Made by a program: the position numbers and the translations under genes. From an uncultured Blautia sp. (lineage in GTDB: Bacteria > Bacillota > Clostridia > Lachnospirales > Lachnospiraceae), in assembly GCA_900765525.1 (NCBI GenBank), contig CAAFRY010000243.1, forward strand, positions 1 to 7,970: DNA of 7,970 bases, read 5' to 3'. A model generated the notes under the pieces. That model made no database searches and had not been told where the DNA came from. It saw nothing but the letters and a program-made list of their open reading frames with translations. Shown here in pieces: positions 1 through 5,648 of the stretch (position 1 is its first letter; each line of letters begins with the position of its first letter).

Positions 1-226
1 CGCAGCCTAGTCGGTTGCCATAGTCAAACATTTTTTTATAGTGCTGCCGGCAAAAGCCCATTTTATCAGTCTCTGCCCGCACATCGTCTTCCATATAGGA
101 AGCACCGGAACCAAGAACAAAGTCCATGGCATGCTGTTCCAGATTTCTTTCGATAAAGCAAAATGGACATTCATCTTCTGCTTTGAATGCATCCATAAGA
201 GGAATCGTGTATATTTTTTCTTTCAT
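1..226 (-). CDS. DUF6062 family protein (3' end beyond window)
   Basis: This gene is read leftwards from the ATG whose complement is at 224-226. It stays open for 75 codons to the window edge, so the C-terminus is missing. The start is well supported by AAGGAG (complement of 234-239), 7 nt upstream. The N-terminus MKEKIYTIPLMDAFKAEDEC, followed by the Cys pair C20-P-F-C23, a YMEDDVR segment (44-50), and F58-C-R-Q-H62, matches what I remember of DUF6062, a clostridial family of unknown function. The CxxC plus CxxH pattern suggests a zinc-ribbon-like fold; that is inference. No membrane segment is visible in this part. It diverges from the MATE gene across about 500 bp. The family call is from memory of conserved motifs, not a search. 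A 61-residue frame on the same strand (7-192) is a shadow of this gene. Confidence 0.75.
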   Translation of the reverse strand, partial: MKEKIYTIPLMDAFKAEDECPFCFIERNLEQHAMDFVLGSGASYMEDDVRAETDKMGFCRQHYKKMFDYGNRLGC

Positions 227-293
227 TTGCGTTCTCCTTGTAAATAGATTATCTCGTTATTTCTTACTTTTTAGAGTAACACAATTTTATGCA

Positions 294-352
294 GAAGGAA
301 AGAAGGATACGCAGCAGCGTACAAAATTTCCTTCTTTCCTTTTTCTTCTTTT
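294..352 (+). terminator. Terminator-like hairpin with pyrimidine tract
   Basis: A 12-bp perfect stem pairs 296-307 (AGGAAAGAAGGA) with 329-340. It carries an inner 5-bp stem, TACGC (308-312) with GCGTA (317-321), and is followed by the T-rich run TTTTCTTCTTTT from 341. The shape is that of an intrinsic terminator read rightwards. No rightward gene lies upstream in the window; to its left is the leftward DUF6062 gene. It could end an antisense or read-through transcript, be a relic, or act as a leader hairpin for the leftward gene. The stem is seen; the function is inferred. Confidence 0.4.
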
Positions 353-530
353 AGATTTAGATTAGACTCTGTGGCCTCAGCCATAAAGATTATTCCCTTT
401 AGTAGGCAAAGAATAAGGCAGTGTTGGATATACACTGAGTGAGGATAACTTTTATAAATGTGGAAAAGAGGAGGAAATATGAAGAAGAATGTGGAAAGCA
501 GTGGAAGGTGAAAGGGAAAAGTATAAAATC

Positions 531-560
531 TTGTCAAATCCTATAGTAGTCTGATATGAT
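531..560 (+). promoter_or_regulatory. Candidate sigma-A promoter for the MATE-crcB unit
   Basis: TTGTCA at 531-536 and TATGAT at 555-560 are separated by 18 bp, each one or two bases from the vegetative consensus. Transcription would begin near 567 and give a leader of about 165 nt containing the two hairpins at 602-641 and 647-685. This is the best sigma-A match seen in the 227-734 gap, but it rests on consensus only. Confidence 0.45.
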
Positions 561-601
561 GATAAATAGGCCAAATACTCATAGTGTATAAAAATGTTAC
601 T

Positions 602-685
602 CTCTCTGAATAAGGGCATATGAATACCCTTGTTCTGAGAGGATAGCCTCAGTGTAAAAAGGGTCAAGCATCTTGTACACTGAGG
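602..685 (+). promoter_or_regulatory. Two-hairpin 5' leader of the MATE gene
   Basis: Hairpin 1 pairs 602-616 with 627-641 (15 positions, one T-T mismatch and one G-U pair) around a 10-nt loop at 617-626. Hairpin 2 pairs CCTCAGTGTA (647-656) with TACACTGAGG (676-685) around a 19-nt loop. The first lies only 5 nt from the second. No T-tract follows either, so they are not simple terminators. An 8-codon reading frame (MNTLVLRG, 620-646) starts in loop 1 and stops just before hairpin 2, but its ribosome binding site is poor. The arrangement suggests a regulated leader or an operator palindrome. It does not match any riboswitch class I know. Confidence 0.4.
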
Positions 686-734
686 ATAGAAACAAATAAG
701 AAATAATGAATAGTGAGAAGGATGAAATAGAGAA

Positions 735-2093
735 ATGAAAAAAAGAATTGATTTATTAGAGGGGCCTATAGCCGGCACCTTGGCCAGATTGGCTTTCCCC
801 ATTATGGGGACTTCCCTGATACAGATGGGGTATAATCTGGTGGATATGATTTGGATTGGCAGGCTGGGAAGCAATGCAGTAGCGGCGGTTGGCGCTGCAG
901 GAATGTTTCTTTGGCTGGCCAGCGGAGTGACAACTATTCCAAGAATTGGAGGTCAGGTCCAGGTGGGACAGCGGCTGGGAGCAGGTAATCCGGAAGAGGC
1001 TGCAGTGTATGCCAGAGGCGCTTTGAAAATGGGGGCTTTTTTAGGAATTTTGTATGGATTGCTCAGCCTTTTATTCAACCGCCAGCTTATTGGTTTCTTT
1101 AAGCTGAACAGCCCTGATGTTATATGGGACGCCAGACTTTATCTGATGATTGTCTGTGGGTTGGTGGTGTTTTCTTTTCTGGACCAGGTTTTAGGAGGGA
1201 TTCTGACAGCCATGGGAAATACGGTGACAACCTTCCGGGTTACCACCATTGGCCTTCTGATAAACTTTATTTTGGACCCTGTCCTTATTTTTGGATTGGG
1301 ACCTATTCCAAGGCTTGAGGTAGTGGGAGCTGCGGCTGCTACAGTATTTGCCCAGATTATTGTTTTTGTGTTGTATTTAAGGGCAGTGTGGGGAGAGACT
1401 CTAATTTTCAGAAATCTTCATTTATTGAAAAAAACGGAAGTTTCTTATTTGAAGGAAATTGTGAAAATAGGTTTTCCGGCGGCTATTCAGGATTCCCTGT
1501 TTTCTATGATTTCCATGGTTATTGCACGTCTGATTGCAGGATGGGGAGATGCAGCGGTGGCTGTCCAGAAGGTTGGCAGCCAGATTGAATCTATTTCCTG
1601 GATGATGGCCGGAGGATTTTCCACGGCAATCAACGCTTTTGTAGCCCAGAATTACGGGGCAGGCAAGAAGAAGAGGGTTAGCAGAGGATTTAAAACTTCT
1701 ATGCTGATTATGACGGCCTGGGGGCTGTTTACTAGCTTCTTGCTCATTGTATTTCCTGAGTTTTTCTTCCGTATTTTTATTACAGAGGAAAGTGTGATTC
1801 CTATGGGAGTGGATTATCTGAGAATTATAGGAATTTCGGAAATATTCATGTGCTTGGAGGGAGCGGCTACTGGAGCCTTCCAGGGAATGGGGAAAACCAT
1901 TCCTCCGTCTGTTACAGGGATTGTACTGAATGCTTTGCGTATTCCAACGGCTATAATTTTGTCTGCTACAGTTTTAGAGTTAAACGGAGTATGGTGGGCT
2001 TTAAGCTTGTCCTGTGTTCTGAAGGGAACCGTGCTTCCGGTTTGGTTTGTTTTGATACTGCGTAAATACATGAGGAATACTTCTGGCAAGTAA
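735..2093 (+). CDS. MATE-family multidrug/metabolite efflux transporter
   Basis: A 452-residue, strongly hydrophobic inner-membrane protein of the usual MATE length (about 450, twelve helices in two six-helix halves). These antiporters use a Na+ or H+ gradient to export cationic drugs or metabolites; the substrate cannot be told from sequence. Family hallmarks are the N-terminal segment with DMIWIGRLGSNAVAAVG, the loop-helix DPVLIFGLGPIPRLEVVGAA near residue 180-200, and GAFQGMGKTIPPSVTG followed by NALRIPTA in the second half. The two halves show the internal repeat expected of the family. The start at 735 has GAGAAGGA about 12 nt upstream; a two-codon frame (ATG AAA TAG) at 722-730 overlaps this region. 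A candidate promoter and a two-hairpin leader precede it, and crcB follows after 25 bp, suggesting co-transcription. No adjacent regulator gene is present in the window. Confidence 0.93.
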   Translation: MKKRIDLLEGPIAGTLARLAFPIMGTSLIQMGYNLVDMIWIGRLGSNAVAAVGAAGMFLWLASGVTTIPRIGGQVQVGQRLGAGNPEEAAVYARGALKMGAFLGILYGLLSLLFNRQLIGFFKLNSPDVIWDARLYLMIVCGLVVFSFLDQVLGGILTAMGNTVTTFRVTTIGLLINFILDPVLIFGLGPIPRLEVVGAAAATVFAQIIVFVLYLRAVWGETLIFRNLHLLKKTEVSYLKEIVKIGFPAAIQDSLFSMISMVIARLIAGWGDAAVAVQKVGSQIESISWMMAGGFSTAINAFVAQNYGAGKKKRVSRGFKTSMLIMTAWGLFTSFLLIVFPEFFFRIFITEESVIPMGVDYLRIIGISEIFMCLEGAATGAFQGMGKTIPPSVTGIVLNALRIPTAIILSATVLELNGVWWALSLSCVLKGTVLPVWFVLILRKYMRNTSGK

Positions 2094-2118
2094 AGCCAAA
2101 ATTGGGAGGAAGAAGAAA

Positions 2119-2484
2119 ATGTTAAATTGTTTTTTTGTAGGAATTGGAGGGTTTACAGGGGCTGTATGCCGGTATCTGATGGGATTTATTCCCCTGCCGG
2201 ATAAATCCGGGTTTCCCTGGATTACATTGTGTATCAATGTGATAGGAGCCTTTGTTATAGGCCTTATAGCCGGAGCGGCGGCAAAACACGGATGGGGCAA
2301 TAATTATTTTATACTGTTTCTGAAAACAGGAGTTTGCGGAGGATTTACTACATTTTCAACCTTTGCCCTGGAAAGTTCCAGTCTTCTGGAAAGCGGAAAA
2401 ATATGTATGGGCGTTACCTATATGGTGTTAAGCGTAGTGCTTTGTCTTGGGGCCGTGGCAGGTGCCCAGAAACTTATGATGTAG
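2119..2484 (+). CDS. crcB: Fluoride exporter CrcB/FluC
   Basis: A 121-residue, four-helix membrane protein of the Fluc/CrcB family, which forms dual-topology dimers that let fluoride leave the cytoplasm. Recognisable motifs are GGFTGAVCRYL (10-20), the TM2 segment TLCINVIGAFVIG with the pore asparagine N40, and GGFTTFSTFALES (74-86) in TM3, where the central sodium lies in known structures. Length is normal and the gene looks intact. GGGAGG at 2104-2109 with 9-nt spacing sets the start. Only one copy is visible, so a homodimer is expected; some relatives use two tandem genes. It lies 25 bp after the MATE gene with no room for its own fluoride riboswitch, so it probably depends on the MATE promoter. 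Confidence 0.95.
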   Translation: MLNCFFVGIGGFTGAVCRYLMGFIPLPDKSGFPWITLCINVIGAFVIGLIAGAAAKHGWGNNYFILFLKTGVCGGFTTFSTFALESSSLLESGKICMGVTYMVLSVVLCLGAVAGAQKLMM

Positions 2485-2581
2485 CGGTGAAATATCTTTT
2501 GTCCCTACATTATAAAACATAAAGGAAATAAGATACAGATAATAAGATAAAAGAAAAAAAGTATGCGCAGAAGAAAATTCG

Positions 2582-2590
2582 TGGTAAAAT
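2582..2590 (+). promoter_or_regulatory. Candidate extended -10 promoter for the OAH sulfhydrylase gene
   Basis: TGG-TAAAAT at 2582-2590 fits an extended -10 (TGn plus a TATAAT-like hexamer). No good -35 hexamer sits 17-18 bp upstream (2561-2567). It would start transcription near 2597, giving a leader of about 70 nt, which is too short for a SAM riboswitch or a T-box. The remainder of 2485-2669 is A-rich and holds nothing else I can name. Confidence 0.35.
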
Positions 2591-2669
2591 AGACAACAGA
2601 ATATGTACCTGCTGTGTGCAGATGATTTTTGTTTTTGTATCACAGAGGTAAGGAATGGAGAGGATAAAA

Positions 2670-3962
2670 ATGAGCAGAGAGTATCATATCGAGACAAAAT
2701 GTATTCAGTCCGGCTGGAAGCCGAAAAAGGGCGAGCCAAGAATGATGCCTATTTATCAGAGTACCACTTTTAAATACGATACCACAGAGGAGATGGGAAA
2801 GCTTTTTGACTTAGAGGATGACGGTTATTTCTATACCAGACTTCAGAATCCTACCAATGATATGGTAGCAGCGAAAATATGCGATTTAGAGGGAGGCGCT
2901 GCAGCGGTGCTGACTTCTTCTGGACAGGCTGCTAATTTCTATGCGGTGTTTAATATCTGCCAGGCAGGAGACCATGTAATCTGCGGGGCTGCCAGCTATG
3001 GCGGTACCTTAAATGTATTAGGTGTTACAGCAAAGAAAATGGGAATTGAGTGTACCTTCGTGGATGTAGACGCTCCAAAGGAAGAGCTGGAGAAGGCTTT
3101 CAGACCCAATACAAAGGCAGTGGTTGCAGAGACTATTGCAAACCCGGCCCTGGTAGTGCTGGATATTGAAAAGATGGCGGATTTGGCTCACAGCCATGGG
3201 GTACCGCTGATTGTGGATAATACCTTTGCTACACCGGTAAATTGCCGTCCATTTGATTGGGGTGCTGATATTGTAACCCATTCTACTACAAAATACATGG
3301 ACGGACATGCAGCTCAGGTTGGAGGAGCTATTGTAGACAGCGGAAATTTTGACTGGGAAGCACAGGGAGATAAGTTTTCATGTCTTACCCAGCCGGATGA
3401 ATCTTATCACGGGGTTATTTATACAAAGCAATTTGGAAAGGCTGCTTATATAACAAAGATTAACGCACAGCTTATGAGAGATTTGGGCTCTGTTCCGTCT
3501 CCAATGAACAGCTTTATTTTAAATCTGGGGCTGGAATCTCTGGTTCTGAGAGTAGAAAGACATTGCTACAATGCCCAGAAGGTAGCAGAATTCTTAGAGG
3601 CACATCCTCTTGTGGGAAAAGTAAATTATCCGGGGCTGCCTTCTGATAAGTATTATCCATTGGCTCAGAAATATATGCCAAAGGGAACCTGTGGTGTAAT
3701 TTCTTTTGAATTAAAGGCAGGAAGAGAGGCAGCAGTGAAGTTTATGGATAGCCTGAAGCTGGCTTCTATAGTAACCCATGTGGCCGACGCTAAGACCAGT
3801 GTTCTGCATCCGGCAAGCCATACCCACAGACAGTTAAATGATGAGCAGTTAGTGGCAGCAGGAGTATCTCCGGGAATGATTCGCCTTTCTGTGGGAATCG
3901 AGCATGTAGAAGACATTATCGGGGATTTGGAGCAGGCTTTAGAAGCCAGTAAGAATGCTTGA
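2670..3962 (+). CDS. O-acetylhomoserine sulfhydrylase (PLP-dependent, MetY type)
   Basis: A Cys/Met-metabolism PLP enzyme of fold type I, 430 residues from this start. MetY-type enzymes replace the acetyl group of O-acetylhomoserine with sulfide to give homocysteine in the cytoplasm. Visible motifs are Y55-T-R57-LQNPT (phosphate-binding Tyr and Arg of the neighbouring subunit), SSGQAA (83-88), DNTFATP (183-189), and STTK208YMDGH, where K208 should bind PLP. The length and the long central insertion (about 225-275, with a YHG motif) fit O-acetylhomoserine sulfhydrylase better than the shorter (about 380-400) cystathionine gamma-synthase/lyase or methionine gamma-lyase, which remain alternatives. 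ATG 2670 is chosen because GGAGAGG (2657-2663) lies 6 nt upstream and the family usually begins there; an in-frame ATG at 2655 would add five residues. The next gene overlaps its stop codon, so the two are probably co-translated. Confidence 0.88.
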   Translation: MSREYHIETKCIQSGWKPKKGEPRMMPIYQSTTFKYDTTEEMGKLFDLEDDGYFYTRLQNPTNDMVAAKICDLEGGAAAVLTSSGQAANFYAVFNICQAGDHVICGAASYGGTLNVLGVTAKKMGIECTFVDVDAPKEELEKAFRPNTKAVVAETIANPALVVLDIEKMADLAHSHGVPLIVDNTFATPVNCRPFDWGADIVTHSTTKYMDGHAAQVGGAIVDSGNFDWEAQGDKFSCLTQPDESYHGVIYTKQFGKAAYITKINAQLMRDLGSVPSPMNSFILNLGLESLVLRVERHCYNAQKVAEFLEAHPLVGKVNYPGLPSDKYYPLAQKYMPKGTCGVISFELKAGREAAVKFMDSLKLASIVTHVADAKTSVLHPASHTHRQLNDEQLVAAGVSPGMIRLSVGIEHVEDIIGDLEQALEASKNA

Positions 3963-4537
3963 TGGGAAAGCTGAAATCTTATCAGATTACAGAGTGGAGT
4001 CATGCATTGTTTCGTTTACAGGTCAAAGAAAACGGCTTCTATGTGGACGCAACTATGGGAAACGGACACGATACCCTGTTTCTCTGTGAGCTGTCAGGAG
4101 AACAGGGACGGGTAGCGGCCTTTGATATTCAGGAAGCAGCCCTGAAAGAGACGGACAGGCTTTTAAGAGAAAAGGGTTTGCGGGAAAGAGCAGACCTCTA
4201 TCTGGATAGCCATGTAAATATGGAAAAATTTATAGAAGAAGAATCTGTGGATGGAATGTATTTTAATTTCGGATATTTGCCGGGAGGGGACCACAGCCTG
4301 GCCACAAAGCCGGATACCAGCCTGGAAGCCGTGAAAAAAGGTCTGACGCTTTTGAAAAAGGGCGGAGTTATGGCTCTTTGTATTTACAGCGGCGGGGATA
4401 CAGGCTTTGAAGAGAGAGACAGATTGTTAGAATTTCTCAAAAGCCTGGACAGCAGAAAATTTCTGGTAATCCTGGAAAGTTTCTATAACAGAAAAAAGAA
4501 TCCGCCTATCCCTGCTTTTATCATAAGGCATGCTTGA
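3962..4537 (+). CDS. mnmM: MnmM/YtqB-type class I SAM-dependent tRNA methyltransferase
   Basis: A 191-residue soluble methyltransferase of the family long labelled 'rRNA methylase' (PF06962). The Bacillus subtilis relative YtqB (MnmM) methylates the wobble uridine side chain of tRNA, forming mnm5s2U. The SAM-binding motif I is VDATMGNGHDT (28-38). The family signature FNFGYLPGGDH (101-111) and the C-terminal NPP-containing segment (about 176-190) are both present. Length is typical and no key motif is missing. The ATG at 3962 shares its A with the TGA of the upstream gene (3960-3962), a TGATG junction typical of translational coupling; a TTG at 3959 could add one residue. Orthology to MnmM rather than a side branch is inferred from motifs. 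Confidence 0.82.
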   Translation: MGKLKSYQITEWSHALFRLQVKENGFYVDATMGNGHDTLFLCELSGEQGRVAAFDIQEAALKETDRLLREKGLRERADLYLDSHVNMEKFIEEESVDGMYFNFGYLPGGDHSLATKPDTSLEAVKKGLTLLKKGGVMALCIYSGGDTGFEERDRLLEFLKSLDSRKFLVILESFYNRKKNPPIPAFIIRHA

Positions 4538-4576
4538 GAAATAAAGTTTATAAGGTATGGGACTTGCATTTTAGCA

Positions 4577-4584
4577 CATATAAT
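4577..4584 (+). promoter_or_regulatory. Candidate -10 element before the SpoIID-like gene
   Basis: CATATAAT at 4577-4584 contains a perfect sigma-A TATAAT and differs by one base from the sporulation sigma-E -10 consensus CATACAAT. No convincing -35 of either type is seen upstream (around 4555-4563). A start near 4591 would place the preferred ATG (4618) about 27 nt into the transcript. Sigma-E control would fit a mother-cell SpoIID, but the sequence cannot separate the two. Confidence 0.3.
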
Positions 4585-4617
4585 AGAAATAAGTCTAAAT
4601 GCAGGTTCCATATTTTT

Positions 4618-5493
4618 ATGTATAAAGAAAAAGATTGGATAATCACTTTTTTCCTTCTCTTTTTGCTTCTTCCCTGGCTGCTGACGATTTTTCTTTCCGG
4701 AAGGGAAAAATGTCCCATAAGCAGGCGGATTTCTTTGGAAGAATATGTGCCTGCGGTTACAGCCTCTCAGATTTCCTGGGATTCCCCCAAGGAAGCCATT
4801 AAAGCCCAAAGTATTATTGCAAGGACAAATCTGTATATACGGCAGAGGGAAGGAAAGGAGACAGAGGTATTGGAGACTGCAGCAGATAATATAAAGTCCA
4901 TGAAAATGGATGGGCAGGAGCTGGAGCGGTTTTTGATTTTCCAGGAGGCTGCTGACCAGACTGGCGGGCTGGTGTTAAAGTTGAACGACCAATTAAAAGA
5001 AATTCCCTATCACAGCCTCAGTCAGGGGAAGACCAGGGATGGAGCAGAGGTTTTAGGGGAAAGCTATGGATACATACCATCTGTGGATACACCGGAAGAT
5101 ATTGACAGTCCTCTGTATGTGGAGGGCTGTTATTTTTCTGTTCAGGAACTGGAGAATAGATTGAAAGAAAAATATCCAGGGTTTGTATTTGGAGAAAACG
5201 GCACAGTGGAAATAAAAAATACAGACGGCACCGGATATGTAACAGAAATGCAGATAGGAACACAGGTTTTTCCCGGAGAAGAGGTGAAAGAAGCCTTAGG
5301 GCTGCCTTCCTCTTGTTTTACCATACAGCAGTTGGAAGGGGAAATAAGATTTTTGTGTAAGGGTATTGGACACGGAATGGGAATGAGCCAGTATACGGCC
5401 AGAAAGATGGCAGAACAGGGAAAAGATTATCAGGAAATCCTTTCTTATTTTTTCCCTGAGCTGCAGATTTCTGAGGAAAAACAGAGGGAGTAG
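4618..5493 (+). CDS. SpoIID/LytB-domain protein with altered catalytic residue
   Basis: From ATG 4618 this is a 291-residue membrane-anchored protein: KEKD, then one hydrophobic helix (about 7-27), then an extracytoplasmic SpoIID domain (PF08486). In sporulating Firmicutes SpoIID is a lytic transglycosylase that cuts glycan strands during engulfment. LEEYVPAVTASQ (40-51) through KAQSIIARTN (62-71) aligns without gaps to the catalytic region. Q51 falls where Bacillus SpoIID has its catalytic Glu (E88), while K62 and R69 match K99 and R106. HSLSQGKT and the C-terminal GIGHGMGMSQYTA motif are present. ATG 4618 is preferred because the anchor follows at once and a -10-like element precedes it. 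A TTG at 4534, overlapping the mnmM stop, would give 319 residues with an unusual N-terminus. It may be true SpoIID or a diverged paralogue, since Gln may be normal for its subfamily. Confidence 0.85.
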   Translation: MYKEKDWIITFFLLFLLLPWLLTIFLSGREKCPISRRISLEEYVPAVTASQISWDSPKEAIKAQSIIARTNLYIRQREGKETEVLETAADNIKSMKMDGQELERFLIFQEAADQTGGLVLKLNDQLKEIPYHSLSQGKTRDGAEVLGESYGYIPSVDTPEDIDSPLYVEGCYFSVQELENRLKEKYPGFVFGENGTVEIKNTDGTGYVTEMQIGTQVFPGEEVKEALGLPSSCFTIQQLEGEIRFLCKGIGHGMGMSQYTARKMAEQGKDYQEILSYFFPELQISEEKQRE

Positions 5494-5513
5494 AAAATTA
5501 GAATAATTAGAAT

Positions 5514-5648
5514 AATGATTTGCATGAATTTCCATTCTGCAAGGCGGAGGAATGAGGCGTAGCGGTGGCTACTTCGATTGACGACAACGCAGCAGATGGA
5601 AATTCATGCAAGTCATTTGTTGAAATGTGAACGTATCAGTACACTAGG
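5514..5648. repeat. Palindromic MITE-like repeat, copy 1 (one outer arm missing)
   Basis: An inner stem pairs 5514-5540 with 5592-5617 (26 bp, one G-U and one bulged T) around a 51-nt core, 5541-5591. The core contains a small hairpin, GTAGC-GGTG-GCTAC (5559-5572). An outer right arm, 5618-5648, ends in CAGTACACTAGG. Its complement is the left outer arm of copy 2 (from 7881), but copy 1 has no matching left outer arm; spoIID-like coding DNA ends 20 bp before it. Positions 5524-5571 match 7923-7970 at 47 of 48 bases. No open frame spans it. Lying between convergent genes, the long hairpin could also terminate transcription from both sides. Confidence 0.85.

Noticed and set aside
479..511. Ten-codon frame MKKNVESSGR with AGAGGAGG just upstream (467-474)
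   Set aside because: The Shine-Dalgarno-like run sits only 4 nt from the ATG in a generally purine-rich stretch, and the frame lies upstream of the likely promoter at 531-560. No independent support for a peptide.
540..734. Fluoride (crcB) riboswitch before the MATE-crcB unit
   Set aside because: GGATAG/CCTC fragments look vaguely similar, but the conserved GGNGAUG core and the CUGAUG...CCUAC 3' part are not present in the right order.
2479..2510. Terminator after crcB (ATGTAG pairing with CTACAT)
   Set aside because: Only 6 bp around a 20-nt loop, part of it in the coding sequence, and no T-tract follows.
2600..2640. Hairpin CTGC-TGTGT-GCAG followed by a T-rich run before the OAH sulfhydrylase gene
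   Set aside because: A 4-bp stem is too weak for an attenuator, and the leader is too short for a SAM riboswitch or T-box.
4534..4617. N-terminal extension of the SpoIID-like protein from TTG 4534
   Set aside because: The 28 extra residues are not signal-like, the start codon is poor, and the region holds a -10-like element; ATG 4618 places the membrane anchor at the N-terminus as expected. Kept as an alternative.
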